This document shows, piece by piece, positions 35,577 through 46,528 of a stretch of 64,000 bases of DNA; position 1 is the first letter of the stretch, and each line of letters begins with the position of its first letter. The DNA lies in assembly GCF_017168195.1 (NCBI RefSeq), contig NZ_JADNYL010000003.1, positions 248,001 to 312,000 of the forward strand, read 5' to 3'. Origin of the DNA: Thalassotalea sp. G2M2-11. Lineage in GTDB: Bacteria; Pseudomonadota; Gammaproteobacteria; Enterobacterales; Alteromonadaceae. A model generated the notes under the pieces. It was not told where the DNA came from. It did not search any database and saw only the letters and a list, made by a program, of their open reading frames with translations. The position numbers were made by a program, and so were the translations under genes.

Positions 35577-37847
35577 TTATATTTTGCAAGCGCCGCCGGC
35601 ACAGCTATCATCTTCTACTTCAACATTATCATCAGCGCCATCGCGAGTATTATGGTAATACATGGTTTTAATGCCGAGCTTATAAGCGGTTAATAAATCT
35701 TTCAAAATCTGTTTAATAGGAACTTTTCCGCCTTCATAGCGAGCTGGATCATAGTTAGTATTTGCCGAAATGGTTTGATCAATAAACTTTTGCATAATGC
35801 CAACTAATTCTAAATAGCCTTCATTGCTAGGGATGTTCCATAACAATTCATAGTTATCTTTTAATGTGGCGTATTCAGGCACAACTTGTTTCAAAATCCC
35901 ATCTTTACTTGCTTTTATGCTAATTAAACCACGAGGCGGCTCAATACCATTTGTAGCGTTAGAGATTTGAGATGACGTTTCAGATGGCATCAAGGCTGAT
36001 ACGGTTGAATTTCTTACCCCATGCTGTTTAATGCTTTCTCGTAAACTCTCCCAATCTAAATGTAAGGGTTCATTAGTAATATTATCGATCTCTTTTTTAT
36101 AGGTATCGATTGGTAATATACCTTGAGATAACCGAGTTTCATTAAACTTAGGACATGGCCCTTGCTCAATTGCTAAGTTATTTGATGCTTTTAATAAATA
36201 ATATTGTATTGCTTCAAAGGTTCTATGAGTTAAGTTATTTGCACTGCCGTTGGAGTAGTACAGGCCGTTTTTAGCTAGATAATAGGCATAGTTAATTACG
36301 CCTATGCCTAGTGTTCGTCTACCCATAGTAGCATTTCGTGCTGCGGGCATCGGATAGTCTTGGTAATCTAATAAACAATCTAGCGCTCTAACGGCTAAAT
36401 CAGCTAGGCCTTCTAACTCATCTAAACTATCAATGGCGCCTAAATTAAATGCTGATAGTGTGCAAAGAGCAATTTCCCCTTCGGGATCATTGATGTCATT
36501 TAATGGTTTTGTTGGTAGTGCAATCTCTAAACATAAATTACTTTGTCTGATCGGAGCCACTTCAGGTAAGAATGGACTGTGTGTATTACAATGATCGACA
36601 TTTTGTAAGTAAATACGCCCAGTACTAGCACGTTCTTGAGCAAATAAAGTAAATAGCTCAATTGCTTTTATACATTTTTTTCGGATTGAATCATCGGCTT
36701 CATATTGTAAATATAACGCTTCAAATTTTTCCTGATCTTCAAAAAAGGCATCATATAAACCTGGTACATCGCTAGGACTAAAGAGCGTGATTGATTCGCC
36801 TTTAATTAAACGTTGGTACATAAGCTTATTAAATTGCACGCCATAATCTAAATGACGAACGCGGTTTTCATCAACACCGCGATTGTTTTTGAGTACTAAT
36901 AGGCTTTCAACTTCTAAGTGCCATAGCGGATAAAATAAGGTTGCAGCACCACCACGTACACCGCCTTGAGAGCAGCTTTTAACCGCCGTTTGAAAATGCT
37001 TATAAAAGGGGATACAACCCGTATGAAAAGCCTCACCATTGCGGATAGTACTACCTAATGCACGAATACGCCCCGCGTTAATACCAATTCCCGCACGTTG
37101 TGAGACATATTTTACAATCGAACTTGAAGATGCGTTGATTGAATCTAAGCTGTCACCACACTCGATCAACACACAAGATGAAAATTGGCGAGTAGGAGTT
37201 CTGACTCCGGCCATTATCGGTGTTGGAAGTGAAATTTTAAATGTTGAAATTGCGTTATAGAAACCTTCAATATAACTTAAGCGGTTTTCTTTAGGGTACT
37301 TAGCAAATAAACAAGCCGCCACTAAAATATATAAAAATTGGGCGCTCTCATATATCTCACCAGTCACACGATTCTGTACTAAATACTTGCCTTCAAGTTG
37401 CTTAACTGCAGCATAACTGAAATTTAGATCGCGACGATGATCGATAAATTGCTCTAGCTGTTCAAATTCAGCTTCAGTATAGTCAGCTAATAAATGTTGA
37501 TCATACTTACCCGCCTCAACTAAGTTGACGACCTGTTGATACAATTTTGGTGGCTCAAAGCGACCATAAGCCTTTTTGCGTAAATGAAATATCGCTAAAC
37601 GTGCGGCAAGATATTGATAATCTGGAGTTTCTTCTGAGATTAAATCAGCAGCAGCTTTAATGATGGTTTCATGAATATCTTCTGTCTTAATGCCATCGTA
37701 AAACTGTATGTGTGACTTTAACTCTACTTGTGAGACAGAAACATTATCTAATCCATCTGCGGCCCATGCGATTACTTTATGGATTTTCTCTAGATCTATG
37801 GGTTCTTTATTGCCGTTGCGTTTGGTTACAAAGAGGTTGTTATTCAT
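35577..37847 (-). CDS. nrdA: Ribonucleoside-diphosphate reductase class Ia, alpha subunit
   Basis: A 756-residue catalytic subunit that reduces ribonucleoside diphosphates. An N-terminal ATP-cone (about 5-95) is present, so dATP inhibition of overall activity is expected. The catalytic barrel carries the Cys of SSCVLIECGDS, NLCLEIALPT and the radical-transfer Tyr residues; the flexible C-terminus CAGGACKI holds the redox-active cysteine pair. Length and the N-terminus (NNNLFVTKRNG) match the family. Upstream I found no convincing pair of NrdR boxes. Confidence 0.96.
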   Translation of the reverse strand: MNNNLFVTKRNGNKEPIDLEKIHKVIAWAADGLDNVSVSQVELKSHIQFYDGIKTEDIHETIIKAAADLISEETPDYQYLAARLAIFHLRKKAYGRFEPPKLYQQVVNLVEAGKYDQHLLADYTEAEFEQLEQFIDHRRDLNFSYAAVKQLEGKYLVQNRVTGEIYESAQFLYILVAACLFAKYPKENRLSYIEGFYNAISTFKISLPTPIMAGVRTPTRQFSSCVLIECGDSLDSINASSSSIVKYVSQRAGIGINAGRIRALGSTIRNGEAFHTGCIPFYKHFQTAVKSCSQGGVRGGAATLFYPLWHLEVESLLVLKNNRGVDENRVRHLDYGVQFNKLMYQRLIKGESITLFSPSDVPGLYDAFFEDQEKFEALYLQYEADDSIRKKCIKAIELFTLFAQERASTGRIYLQNVDHCNTHSPFLPEVAPIRQSNLCLEIALPTKPLNDINDPEGEIALCTLSAFNLGAIDSLDELEGLADLAVRALDCLLDYQDYPMPAARNATMGRRTLGIGVINYAYYLAKNGLYYSNGSANNLTHRTFEAIQYYLLKASNNLAIEQGPCPKFNETRLSQGILPIDTYKKEIDNITNEPLHLDWESLRESIKQHGVRNSTVSALMPSETSSQISNATNGIEPPRGLISIKASKDGILKQVVPEYATLKDNYELLWNIPSNEGYLELVGIMQKFIDQTISANTNYDPARYEGGKVPIKQILKDLLTAYKLGIKTMYYHNTRDGADDNVEVEDDSCAGGACKI

Positions 37848-38234
37848 GAAAAACCTGTATCTCTACGATTATTTTTTTAATTATTAAAGCTGAATGTTTA
37901 CAAAAATTTGAATTTGAGTTAATGCACTACATCTTGGGGCAAAACTTAAATCTGATCACAAGATAATGAGGTTTTAGTGTTATTGCAAGCACTAAAAAAG
38001 CCCTGTTTTGAGCATGGATTATACGAAGAATTATTTAGTTAGTGACAACTAACTTAGTACCGTCTTTTAAATTTGATTTTTAGGAAACGCAACGGTTTTT
38101 TCGCTTTTTTTTTACTGGATAGATTTATTTTAGTTAGAATTTTTATTTCTATATTACAAATTGTAATATAGAAATAAAATCCTTTAATTTACAGTGGGTT
38201 ATAATTATTGTTTTATTAATAATCACCTTGGTGA
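37848..38234. other. Intergenic region upstream of nrdA
   Basis: About 390 bp, AT-rich, between the gph-like gene and nrdA, both on the minus strand. It should hold the nrdA promoter. A short hairpin AATCACC / GGTGATT at 38221-38236 overlaps the stop of the downstream-lying gph-like gene and has no good T run. Nothing else is recognised. Confidence 0.5.
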
Positions 38235-38900
38235 TTAAATGAACGTAAGGCAATCTGAGCTATTTTCAGCAATATAGTTTGCTTGCCAAAGGGAAGTGTC
38301 ATCGCTTGCTTTGATATAGCCCCATTGTGCCACTATGGTGATCATTTGGGCACGATTTCCTGCTTCAATATCTCGTAAAGCATCGCCGATATATAAGCAA
38401 TCAGTTGCCTCTATATTAAGCTCATTTACAGCAAACAGTAGGGGTTGTGGATCCGGCTTTCTGGTCGGCAAGGTATCGCCACCGACAACAACTTTACACT
38501 GGGCAAACTCAGGAAAGTGTGGCAATAACGATAAGGTTAAACCTTCCGGCTTATTAGTGACTATGCCCCAAGGGATATTGCGTTGATTAAGCGTATTAAG
38601 CAATTGCTCAACCCCTGGATATAGACAGGTATTATCGGCAATATGGTGTTGATAATAAGCTAAAAACTCAGCTCTTAATTCGTCATAACAAAACTGAGTT
38701 AATTGCTGACCAAAACCTAACTCCAACAGGCCTTTTGCACCATCAGATGCAACAGGGCGATAACGCTCAGGTTTTATTGAAGGAAAATCACGTTGATTAA
38801 GTACATGATTTAGTGCACTGCCAAGGTCGTCTGCGGTATCAAGTAAGGTGCCATCTAGATCAAACAATACGCCTTTTGCAGCTTGTGATGGTGTCGTCAT
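38235..38900 (-). CDS. HAD-family sugar-phosphate phosphatase (Gph or MupP type)
   Basis: A 221-residue HAD hydrolase of subfamily IA. Motif I LFDLDGTLLDT holds the nucleophile Asp, motif II is in WGIVTNKP, motif III in RKPDPQPL, and the acidic motif IV in YIGDALRDIEAGNRA. Gph hydrolyses 2-phosphoglycolate. A gene in the same place next to ubiG in Pseudomonas encodes MupP, a MurNAc-6-phosphate phosphatase of cell-wall recycling. The sequence alone does not separate these two, so no symbol is given. It starts 3 bp after the ubiG stop, clearly in one operon. Confidence 0.85.
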   Translation of the reverse strand: MTTPSQAAKGVLFDLDGTLLDTADDLGSALNHVLNQRDFPSIKPERYRPVASDGAKGLLELGFGQQLTQFCYDELRAEFLAYYQHHIADNTCLYPGVEQLLNTLNQRNIPWGIVTNKPEGLTLSLLPHFPEFAQCKVVVGGDTLPTRKPDPQPLLFAVNELNIEATDCLYIGDALRDIEAGNRAQMITIVAQWGYIKASDDTSLWQANYIAENSSDCLTFI

Positions 38901-38903
38901 TTA

Positions 38904-39605
38904 CTAAACCTTCTGACAGCACAAAATGTAGTTCACATCTAAAGAATCAATCAATTTATGATTTTCAGTGATCGGGTTATAGTGAATACCTGCTGCATCG
39001 ATACATTTTAAGTTATAGTGTTCAGCCCAGCCGATTAATTGTGAAGGGCGAATAAACTGTTGGTGATCATGAGTACCATCAGGGACAAGCTTTAAAATCT
39101 TTTCTGCCGCAAGGATAGCGAGTAAATACGATTTTATTGTTTTGTTTAAGGTGGAGAAGAAGACAAAACCACCAGGTTTGACTAATTTGCTACATGCCTG
39201 AACGATAGATTGTGGGTTGGGGACATGTTCAAGCATTTCCATACAGGTGACGACATCAAACTGATTCGCATGCAGTTGTGCCATCTCTTCTGCGGTAATT
39301 TTTTGATAATCCACTTTTATACCTGATTCGAGCGCATGTAATTTGGCAACATTTAACGGCTCTTCACCCATGTCGATACCTGTGACTGTTGCCCCCAATT
39401 GCGCCAGACTCTCGGCTAAAATACCACCACCACAGCCTACATCCAGTATATTTTTTTCAAATAATGTTTCTACATGCTGAATGATAAATTGGCGACGTAA
39501 GGGGTTGATTTGATGGAGTGGTTTAAACTCGCCATCAAGTTCCCACCACTGACTGGCAACTTTTTCAAACTTGGCGATTTCTTCATGATTCACATTTTGC
39601 GTCAT
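38904..39605 (-). CDS. ubiG: Ubiquinone biosynthesis O-methyltransferase UbiG
   Basis: A 233-residue class I methyltransferase that performs both O-methylations of ubiquinone synthesis. S-adenosylmethionine motif I is [35 protein letters not shown] and [13 protein letters not shown] are family signatures, the latter in the membrane-binding part. It is divergent from gyrA, as in many gammaproteobacteria. It complements the ubiTUV genes elsewhere in the window, since the methylations are shared by the aerobic and anaerobic routes. Confidence 0.96.
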   Translation of the reverse strand: MTQNVNHEEIAKFEKVASQWWELDGEFKPLHQINPLRRQFIIQHVETLFEKNILDVGCGGGILAESLAQLGATVTGIDMGEEPLNVAKLHALESGIKVDYQKITAEEMAQLHANQFDVVTCMEMLEHVPNPQSIVQACSKLVKPGGFVFFSTLNKTIKSYLLAILAAEKILKLVPDGTHDHQQFIRPSQLIGWAEHYNLKCIDAAGIHYNPITENHKLIDSLDVNYILCCQKV

Positions 39606-39948
39606 AGCGTCAATTTCAAACTGGCTAATATAAAAGTTGGGTTATTCTAAACTAAAGTTAATAGTTCGCCTAGTTTGGAAAAATGTTTATTGAAAAGCGC
39701 GAATGATAGCGGATGTTATGTGCAAAATTGGTTTGTTGATGAATAAATCATCATTAATTGCTGCGATATCCATTTCAAAATACCGGCTTTGTTCAATCAC
39801 TCAAATAATCACTTGAAATAGATAGTTAACCAAAGCAAAATGTCATGTTATAAAGCAGTACTGCCTACCGATACTTTGTGGTAGTATCATGTGCTGCGTT
39901 TTGACAATAATAATTTCCAAATAATAATTTTAGGGATACCGTCGTTTT
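39606..39948. other. Intergenic region between ubiG and gyrA
   Basis: About 340 bp holding the divergent ubiG and gyrA promoters. The most likely gyrA -10 is TATCAT near 39885; a small hairpin CTACC/GGTAG overlaps its upstream part. No gene or RNA is recognised. Confidence 0.45.
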
Positions 39949-42657
39949 ATGACCGATCTGGCAAAAAATATTGCTCCAGTCAATATTGAGGATGAGCTAA
40001 AAAGCTCCTATTTAGATTATGCAATGAGCGTAATTGTAGGGCGAGCGTTACCTGACGTTCGGGATGGTTTAAAACCTGTACACCGTCGTGTTTTGTTTGC
40101 GATGAATGTATTAGGCAATGACTTTAATAAACCTTATAAAAAATCTGCCCGTGTGGTAGGTGATGTTATCGGTAAATATCACCCTCATGGTGATACGGCT
40201 GTTTACGATACGATAGTGCGGATGGCGCAAGACTTTTCAATGCGCTATATGCTTGTTGATGGCCAAGGAAACTTTGGTTCCGTGGATGGCGACTCTGCCG
40301 CGGCAATGCGTTATACCGAAATCCGCATGGATAAAATTTCTCATTCAATTTTAGCGGATCTTGATAAAGAAACAGTTGATTTTGTCCCTAACTATGACGG
40401 TACAGAACAAATCCCAGCGGTAATGCCAACCCGCATTCCAACATTATTAGTTAACGGCACCTCAGGTATTGCGGTTGGTATGGCAACAAATATACCACCA
40501 CATAACTTAACTGAAGTGATCAATGGTTGTCTGGCATATATTGAAAATGAAGACATCACATTTGAAGAGCTCATTGAACATATTCCTGGCCCAGATTTCC
40601 CTACGTCCGGTATTATTAGTGGCCGAGCTGGCATTCATGAAGCTTATAAAACTGGACGCGGTAAAATGAAAATCCGCGCTCGTGCTGAAATAGAAGTGAA
40701 TGAAAGCACAGGTAAAGAAACCATCGTGGTTCATGAATTACCTTATCAAGTGAACAAAGCGCGCTTGATTGAAAAAATGGCTGAGTTAGTCAAAGAAAAA
40801 CGTTTAGAAGGCATTTCAGCACTACGTGATGAGTCGGATAAAGACGGCATGCGTATGGTTATTGAGGTTAAACGTGGTGATGTCGGTGAGGTCGTTTTAA
40901 ACAACTTGTTTAAGTTGACTCAGATGCAGATCTCTTTTGGTTTAAATATGGTGGCATTAAGTAATGGCCAGCCAAGATTATTTAACTTAAAAGATATGCT
41001 TGAAGAGTTTGTCTTGCATCGTCGTGAAGTCGTGACTCGAAGAACTATTTTCGAATTACGTAAAGCTCGTGACCGTGCTCATATCTTAGAAGGCTTATCC
41101 ATTGCGCTTGCTAATATCGATCCTGTGATCGAATTAGTTAAAACTTCGCAAAACAGAAAAGAAGCAGAAGAAAAACTTGTTGCTCAGGGGTGGAATTTAG
41201 GTAATGTTGCCAGCATGCTTGAAGCTGCAGGTACTGATGCTGCTCGCCCTGAATGGTTAGAGCCTGAATACGGTATTCGCGATGGTTTGTACTACTTAAC
41301 ACCAGAGCAAGCCAAAGCAATTGTTGATTTACAATTGTATAAGCTTTCGGGCATGGAACATGAAAAAATTCTAAATGAGTACAAAGAGTTATTAGACTTA
41401 ATTGCTGAGTTAATGCATATTTTGGCCAGCCCAGCACGTTTAATGGAAGTGATTCGTGAAGAGCTTGAGCAAATTCGTGATGAATTTGGTGATGAGCGTC
41501 GAACTGAAATTACTAATGCGTCACATGATTTATCACTTGAAGATTTAATTTGTGAAGAAGATGTGGTCGTAACGCTTTCGAATGAAGGTTATGTGAAGTA
41601 TCAAGCACTTTCTGATTATCAAGCGCAACGTCGTGGTGGTAAAGGTAAAGCTGCCACTAAAATGAAAGAAGAAGATTTTATTGAGCGCTTACTCGTTGCT
41701 AATACCCACGATACCATTTTATGTTTCTCTAACCGTGGTAAGTTGTATTGGTTGAAAGTGTATCAACTACCATTGGCAAGTAGAACAGCTCGTGGTCGTC
41801 CGATTGTTAATCTATTGCCACTTGAAAGTGATGAGAAAATTACTGCAATATTGCCTGTGAGGGAATATGAAGAAGATAAGTATATCATCATGGCAACGGC
41901 ATCAGGCACAGTGAAGAAAACGCCATTAACTGCGTACTCAAATCAACGCGCTAACGGTATTATTGCCTTAAATTTAAGAGATGATGATACTTTGATCGGT
42001 GTTGATATTACTAACGGGGAGAATGACATTATGTTGTTCTCTGATGAAGGTAAAGTTGTTCGCTTTAACGAAAAAGTCCGTGATAGTGAAACGGGTGCCG
42101 TGAAGCTTGATCCTGAAACAGGTGAAGAACTTCATGCGTTAAGAGCCATGGGCAGAACAGCTACGGGTGTGCGAGGCATTAAACTGGAAGGTGATCAGAA
42201 AGTTGTTTCGTTAATTGTGCCGAAAAATGATGGTCCAATATTAACTGTGACGGAAAACGGCTTTGGTAAGCGTACCGCCTTGGAAGAGTATCCTGCGAAG
42301 AGTCGTGCGACGAAAGGGGTGGTTTCCATTAAAGTGAGTGAACGTAATGGGCCAGTCGTTGGTGCAGTGCAAGTAGAAGAACAAGACGAGATCATGTTGA
42401 TCACTGATAACGGTACTTTAGTACGTACTCGGGTCAATGAAGTGAGTGTTATAGGTCGTAACACCCAAGGTGTTCGTATTATTCGTACCGCGGAAGATGA
42501 GCATGTGGTTGCCTTGCAACGTATCGATGAGATTGAAGTGGATGAGTCGAGTGAAACTGACGCTGAGGGCTCTATAGAAGGGAGTGACTCAGCTGACACA
42601 CCGCCAACGAGTGAGCATGAAGAGCAATCTTCGCTCGACAATGGCGATAACGAATAG
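39949..42657 (+). CDS. gyrA: DNA gyrase subunit A
   Basis: A 902-residue gyrase A subunit. The breakage-reunion domain is N-terminal, with the active-site Tyr near 122 in [10 protein letters not shown]; the C-terminal beta-pinwheel (about 535-850) includes the GyrA box RRGGKGK. An acidic tail ([15 protein letters not shown] and onward) ends the protein. In the quinolone region, [10 protein letters not shown], position 83 is Thr and 87 is Asp. Thr83 is the normal residue in some species such as Pseudomonas aeruginosa and does not by itself indicate resistance. It is monocistronic, with a strong terminator behind it. Confidence 0.97.
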   Translation: MTDLAKNIAPVNIEDELKSSYLDYAMSVIVGRALPDVRDGLKPVHRRVLFAMNVLGNDFNKPYKKSARVVGDVIGKYHPHGDTAVYDTIVRMAQDFSMRYMLVDGQGNFGSVDGDSAAAMRYTEIRMDKISHSILADLDKETVDFVPNYDGTEQIPAVMPTRIPTLLVNGTSGIAVGMATNIPPHNLTEVINGCLAYIENEDITFEELIEHIPGPDFPTSGIISGRAGIHEAYKTGRGKMKIRARAEIEVNESTGKETIVVHELPYQVNKARLIEKMAELVKEKRLEGISALRDESDKDGMRMVIEVKRGDVGEVVLNNLFKLTQMQISFGLNMVALSNGQPRLFNLKDMLEEFVLHRREVVTRRTIFELRKARDRAHILEGLSIALANIDPVIELVKTSQNRKEAEEKLVAQGWNLGNVASMLEAAGTDAARPEWLEPEYGIRDGLYYLTPEQAKAIVDLQLYKLSGMEHEKILNEYKELLDLIAELMHILASPARLMEVIREELEQIRDEFGDERRTEITNASHDLSLEDLICEEDVVVTLSNEGYVKYQALSDYQAQRRGGKGKAATKMKEEDFIERLLVANTHDTILCFSNRGKLYWLKVYQLPLASRTARGRPIVNLLPLESDEKITAILPVREYEEDKYIIMATASGTVKKTPLTAYSNQRANGIIALNLRDDDTLIGVDITNGENDIMLFSDEGKVVRFNEKVRDSETGAVKLDPETGEELHALRAMGRTATGVRGIKLEGDQKVVSLIVPKNDGPILTVTENGFGKRTALEEYPAKSRATKGVVSIKVSERNGPVVGAVQVEEQDEIMLITDNGTLVRTRVNEVSVIGRNTQGVRIIRTAEDEHVVALQRIDEIEVDESSETDAEGSIEGSDSADTPPTSEHEEQSSLDNGDNE

Positions 42658-42677
42658 CGTTACCGCATCAAGTTTTA

Positions 42678-42708
42678 AAATAGGCGGTTAATCACCGCCT
42701 ATTTTTTT
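42678..42708 (+). terminator. Rho-independent terminator of gyrA
   Basis: Stem AAATAGGCGG / CCGCCTATTT (42678-42687 with 42695-42704), loop of seven, then a T run; 20 bp after the gyrA stop. Confidence 0.9.
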
Positions 42709-42766
42709 ATGTATGGATATATTTATCCTTGCGTGCCATGGATGGTGTTAGCAAGGGGTTATGTAC

Positions 42767-43060
42767 AGGAAGTACGGTATGTCGCGGTTACATGGATGTA
42801 AAAGAGCGACGATGTATACTTGCTTGGATGCAGGATGCTAGAGCCGAGGAAGTACGGTATGTCGCGGTTACATGGATGTAAAAGAGCGACAATGTACACG
42901 ATTGCTTGGATGCAGGAGGTAGAGCGAAGCAGGATGCCAGAGCCGAGGAAGTACGGTATGTCGCGGTTACATGGATGTAAAAGAGCGGCGATGTACACGA
43001 TTGCATGGATGCAGGAGGTAGAGTGAAGCAGGATGCCAGAGCCAAGGAAGTAGGTCCGCT
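42767..43060. repeat. Tandem array of a 99-bp repeat unit
   Basis: Units begin with AGGAAGTACGGTATGTCGCG at 42767, 42847 and 42946; a shortened fourth start (AGGAAGTAGG) is at 43045. The second and third units are 99 bp; the first is 80 bp because it lacks 19 bp around GGTAGAGCGAAGCAGGATGC. Each unit includes TTACATGGATGTAA, an inverted repeat with a GG centre. The units differ at only a few positions, which points to recent duplication. Open frames of 60-85 codons run through the array on both strands but arise from the repetition and show no family resemblance. The array lies between the gyrA terminator and serC. Confidence 0.85.
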
Positions 43061-43260
43061 TTAGACAAAAACTAAGTACCTACATCCATGTAGGCACCAT
43101 CAATGGTGCATGGATGTGCATCAGTGATGATGTCAAATATAGGACTGTTTTGGTTTCAGACTAAACCGTCGTTATACATTGTGAATTTAGGCTTGTTGGT
43201 ATGCCAAATATCGATAAGCGTTGTTATTAGTAAATAAAATATTAAGGTTGTATTTTTATC
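43061..43260. repeat. CATGGATG-type hairpins between the repeat array and serC
   Basis: After the array come CCTACATCCATGTAGG (about 43079-43094), GCACCATCAATGGTGC (43096-43111) and TGCATGGATGTGCA (43108-43121). A related CCATGGATGG occurs before the array near 42737. All share the CATGGATG/CATCCATG core with different flanking bases that pair, which suggests a family of short interspersed hairpin repeats. The last 100 bp before serC should contain its promoter; no consensus is obvious. Confidence 0.6.
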
Positions 43261-44349
43261 ATGTCCGGTGTTTATAATTTTTCTGCAGGTCCTGCAATGT
43301 TACCTTCACAAGTAATGCAACGAGCTCAACAAGAGTTTCTCAATTGGCAAGATACCGGTTGTTCAGTGATGGAAATGAGTCACAGAAGCAAAGAGTTTAT
43401 TGCACTTGCACAAAAAGCAGAATCCGATTTACGACAATTGATGCACATACCGGACAATTATAAAGTGCTCTTTTGTCATGGTGGCGGTCGCGGACAATTT
43501 TCAGCAGTCCCGCTGAATTTATTACCTGTCGGAAAAAAAGCCGATTATGTTGTTAGTGGCTCTTGGTCCAAAGCTGCCGCTGAGGAAGCGCGTAATTTTG
43601 GTGATATTAATACCATCAATGTTGTAGAAGAAAAGGATGGCTTAATACAAGTTAAAAATACTGAGCAATGGTCACTTAGTGAGGATGCAGCGTATATTCA
43701 CTATTGTCCTAATGAAACGGTTGATGGTATTGAAATGTTTGATATACCTAATACCAATGGTGTGCCATTAATTGCTGATATGTCGTCAACCATCTTGTCT
43801 CGTGAGATTGATGTTAGTCAGTTCGCTATGATTTATGCTGGTGCACAGAAAAATATTGGTCCTTCGGGATTAACAATTGTCATTATTGATGAGCAATTAC
43901 TCGGGAATGCACGTAAAGAAACCCCGTGTATCATGAATTATCAATTAATTGCAGATAATGATTCTATGTACAACACTCCGCCCACTTATGCCTGGTATTT
44001 AGCAGGTTTAGTCTTTCAATGGTTAAATGATCAAGGTGGGGTCAGTGCAATTGCTAAGCTTAACCAGCAAAAAGCAAGATTAATCTACCAATATGTTGAT
44101 CAAAGTACCTGTTATCACAATCACATTATTGATAAAAATCGTAGCTTAATGAATATTCCTTTTTGGTTGGTTGATGAATCGTTAAACGAGCAATTTTTAG
44201 CACAAGCAAAAGCGCAAGGACTTGTTGCCTTGAAAGGGCACCGTTCTGTTGGAGGGATGCGGGCAAGCATCTATAACGCTATGCCGATTGAAGGCGTTGA
44301 AAAGTTAGTGGATTTTATGAAAAAATTTGAACAAGAGGTTAAAAGATAA
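43261..44349 (+). CDS. serC: Phosphoserine aminotransferase
   Basis: A 362-residue class V aminotransferase that makes 3-phosphoserine for serine synthesis and acts in pyridoxal phosphate synthesis. It begins [11 protein letters not shown], typical of SerC; the pyridoxal-binding Lys is in [12 protein letters not shown]. Full length. It is followed after one base by aroA, an operon arrangement conserved in gammaproteobacteria. Confidence 0.97.
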   Translation: MSGVYNFSAGPAMLPSQVMQRAQQEFLNWQDTGCSVMEMSHRSKEFIALAQKAESDLRQLMHIPDNYKVLFCHGGGRGQFSAVPLNLLPVGKKADYVVSGSWSKAAAEEARNFGDINTINVVEEKDGLIQVKNTEQWSLSEDAAYIHYCPNETVDGIEMFDIPNTNGVPLIADMSSTILSREIDVSQFAMIYAGAQKNIGPSGLTIVIIDEQLLGNARKETPCIMNYQLIADNDSMYNTPPTYAWYLAGLVFQWLNDQGGVSAIAKLNQQKARLIYQYVDQSTCYHNHIIDKNRSLMNIPFWLVDESLNEQFLAQAKAQGLVALKGHRSVGGMRASIYNAMPIEGVEKLVDFMKKFEQEVKR

Positions 44350-44350
44350 A

Positions 44351-45634
44351 ATGGAGCAGTTAACGTTACAGCCAATAAACAAAATTAATGGCGAAGTCTT
44401 TTTACCTGGCTCTAAAAGTTTATCTAATCGTGCCTTATTAATTGCTGCACTCGCTAAAGGAACTACGACGATCACTAATCTATTAGTGAGTGATGACATT
44501 AAGCATATGTTAGATGCGTTAAAAAGCCTCGGGGTTGATTATCGCTTAAGTGATTGCGGTACTGAGTGCACTATTGTTGGCAATAATGGTTTTTTTCAAA
44601 GCAGCAGTCCTGTGGAATTATACTTAGGTAATGCTGGTACCGCTATGCGTCCTTTATGTGCAGCACTTGCTGCGAGTGACGGTGAATTTATATTAACCGG
44701 TGAACCACGGATGAAAGAAAGACCTATCGGTCATTTAGTGGATGCACTGGCGCAATTAAATGCGGATATTGAGTACATTGAAAATAAAGATTATCCACCG
44801 GTAAAAATTCATGGTAAAGCCTTATCGGGCAATACGGTGACTATCGACGGTTCAATTTCAAGTCAATTTTTAACTGCCATACTGATGATCACCCCGTTAT
44901 TAGCAACAGATACAAAGATTATTATCGAGGGTGAATTGGTGTCTAAGCCTTATATTGATATCACCTTAGATATCATGCGTCGTTTCGGTGTTAATGTGCA
45001 AAACAATGATTACCAATCATTTATCGTTAGTGGTCAGCAATGTTATCAAGCCGTAGAGCGCTATATGGTAGAAGGTGATGCTTCTTCCGCATCTTACTTT
45101 TTAGCAGCTGGTGCGATCAAAGGTGGCGAGATTACCGTTCACGGTGTTGGTAAGTTAAGTGTGCAGGGCGATAAACATTTTGCCGATGTACTGGAAAAAA
45201 TGGGCGCACAAGTGACTTGGCATGATGAATCTATCACAGTTAAAGGCAAACCATTGATTGCGGTAGATATGGATATGAATCATATTCCGGATGCGGCAAT
45301 GACGATTGCTACTACAGCGCTTTTTGCTCAAGGTACTACGTCGATTCGTAATATTTATAATTGGAGAGTAAAGGAAACGGATCGTTTATCAGCGATGGCA
45401 ACAGAGCTTAGAAAGGTAGGAGCAGAGGTTATTGAAGGTGAAGACTTCATATCAGTCACTCCTCCTAAAGTTATCCAGCATGCCGAGATTGATACCTACA
45501 ATGATCACCGAGTAGCCATGTGTTTTTCATTAGTCGCATTAAGTGGCATACCTGTCACTATTAATGACCCAAAGTGTACGGCGAAAACTTTTCCTGATTA
45601 TTTTGATAAGTTAGCGCTAGTCTCTACTTTATGA
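44351..45634 (+). CDS. aroA: 3-phosphoshikimate 1-carboxyvinyltransferase (EPSP synthase)
   Basis: A 427-residue EPSP synthase from the ATG at 44351, the same length as the E. coli enzyme; the longer frame from 44327 overlaps serC and was rejected. It joins phosphoenolpyruvate to shikimate 3-phosphate. Motifs: [38 protein letters not shown], and the late [31 protein letters not shown] with Gly and the following TAMRP are as in class I, glyphosate-sensitive enzymes. Confidence 0.97.
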   Translation: MEQLTLQPINKINGEVFLPGSKSLSNRALLIAALAKGTTTITNLLVSDDIKHMLDALKSLGVDYRLSDCGTECTIVGNNGFFQSSSPVELYLGNAGTAMRPLCAALAASDGEFILTGEPRMKERPIGHLVDALAQLNADIEYIENKDYPPVKIHGKALSGNTVTIDGSISSQFLTAILMITPLLATDTKIIIEGELVSKPYIDITLDIMRRFGVNVQNNDYQSFIVSGQQCYQAVERYMVEGDASSASYFLAAGAIKGGEITVHGVGKLSVQGDKHFADVLEKMGAQVTWHDESITVKGKPLIAVDMDMNHIPDAAMTIATTALFAQGTTSIRNIYNWRVKETDRLSAMATELRKVGAEVIEGEDFISVTPPKVIQHAEIDTYNDHRVAMCFSLVALSGIPVTINDPKCTAKTFPDYFDKLALVSTL

Positions 45635-45676
45635 TTTAACAAAAAATTTTTACGCGATTTTGAAAACTAAATCCAG

Positions 45677-45700
45677 TATAATGCCGCCGATTTCGGCATT
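45677..45700 (+). promoter_or_regulatory. Possible cmk promoter -10 and leader hairpin
   Basis: A perfect TATAAT at 45677-45682 is followed by the inverted repeat AATGCCG / CGGCATT (45680-45686 with 45694-45700). No good -35 hexamer stands at 16-18 bp, so the promoter call is tentative. The hairpin would lie at the very start of the transcript, 12 bp before cmk. Confidence 0.4.
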
Positions 45701-45712
45701 TGGAGAATATAT

Positions 45713-46411
45713 ATGCAGGATAACATTCCAGTAATAACCATTGATGGACCCAGTGGTGCTGGTAAAGGAACTGCTGCACGTTTAGTTGCTGAGCAGTTAG
45801 GGTGGCACCTATTAGACAGTGGTGCGATTTATCGAGTATTGGCAGTTGCAATTGAGCATCATCATTTAACTGTTGAAGACGAAGAGCCTCTGATCCCCAT
45901 CGCTGCACATCTTGATGTGCAGTTTGAAATATCATCTGATAGCGATAGTAAGGTGATTTTGGAAGGTGAGAACGTCACTAGCTCAATTCGTACAGAAGAA
46001 ATTGGTGCTTTAGCATCAAAAGTAGCCGCATTTCCAAGAGTGAGAGAGGCTTTGTTAAGACGACAACGTGCTTTTAAAGTGTCACCTGGATTGGTAGCAG
46101 ATGGTCGTGATATGGGAACAGTCGTCTTTAAAGACGCGCCCGTGAAAGTATTTTTGACTGCCAGCGCAGAAGAGCGCGCACAACGCAGATATAATCAGTT
46201 GAAAGAGAAAGGCTTTGATGTTAAAATCACGCGCCTTCTGGATGACATACGTCAACGAGACGAACGTGATCAGAGCCGAAAAGTGGCTCCACTTGTGCCA
46301 GCTGAAGGAGCGTTAATTGTTGATTCTACCGAGCTTTCGATAGAAGAAGTAGTAAATAAAATTATGTTATTTGCTAATGAAAAATTAACGCAAACATTGG
46401 CGTCTCAATAG
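45713..46411 (+). CDS. cmk: Cytidylate kinase
   Basis: A 232-residue nucleoside monophosphate kinase that phosphorylates CMP and dCMP. The P-loop is [19 protein letters not shown] and [12 protein letters not shown] are substrate-binding signatures; the lid includes [10 protein letters not shown]. It lies between aroA and rpsA, as in other gammaproteobacteria. The ATG at 45713 gives the family N-terminus ([12 protein letters not shown]). Confidence 0.97.
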   Translation: MQDNIPVITIDGPSGAGKGTAARLVAEQLGWHLLDSGAIYRVLAVAIEHHHLTVEDEEPLIPIAAHLDVQFEISSDSDSKVILEGENVTSSIRTEEIGALASKVAAFPRVREALLRRQRAFKVSPGLVADGRDMGTVVFKDAPVKVFLTASAEERAQRRYNQLKEKGFDVKITRLLDDIRQRDERDQSRKVAPLVPAEGALIVDSTELSIEEVVNKIMLFANEKLTQTLASQ

Positions 46412-46528
46412 TAAAAAATCTGAGAAACCAATTTATTTAGCCTAAAGTAAGGATACATTAGGTCTTATTAATAACCCCATGAAACATGTAAGTTGATTGG
46501 ATTAAAACTCTGAGCTCATATAAATATT

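Noticed and set aside
37918-37975. NrdR boxes upstream of nrdA (CACTACATCTTGG and a second weak match)
   Set aside because: Matches to the consensus are poor and the pair spacing is not convincing without a matrix score.
42759-43045. Overlapping open frames of 60-85 codons on both strands in the repeat array
   Set aside because: They follow the 99-bp period, repeat themselves, have no ribosome binding sites and resemble no protein family.
42767-43060. CRISPR array
   Set aside because: Units are long, adjacent and nearly identical throughout; there are no unique spacers between short repeats and no cas genes.
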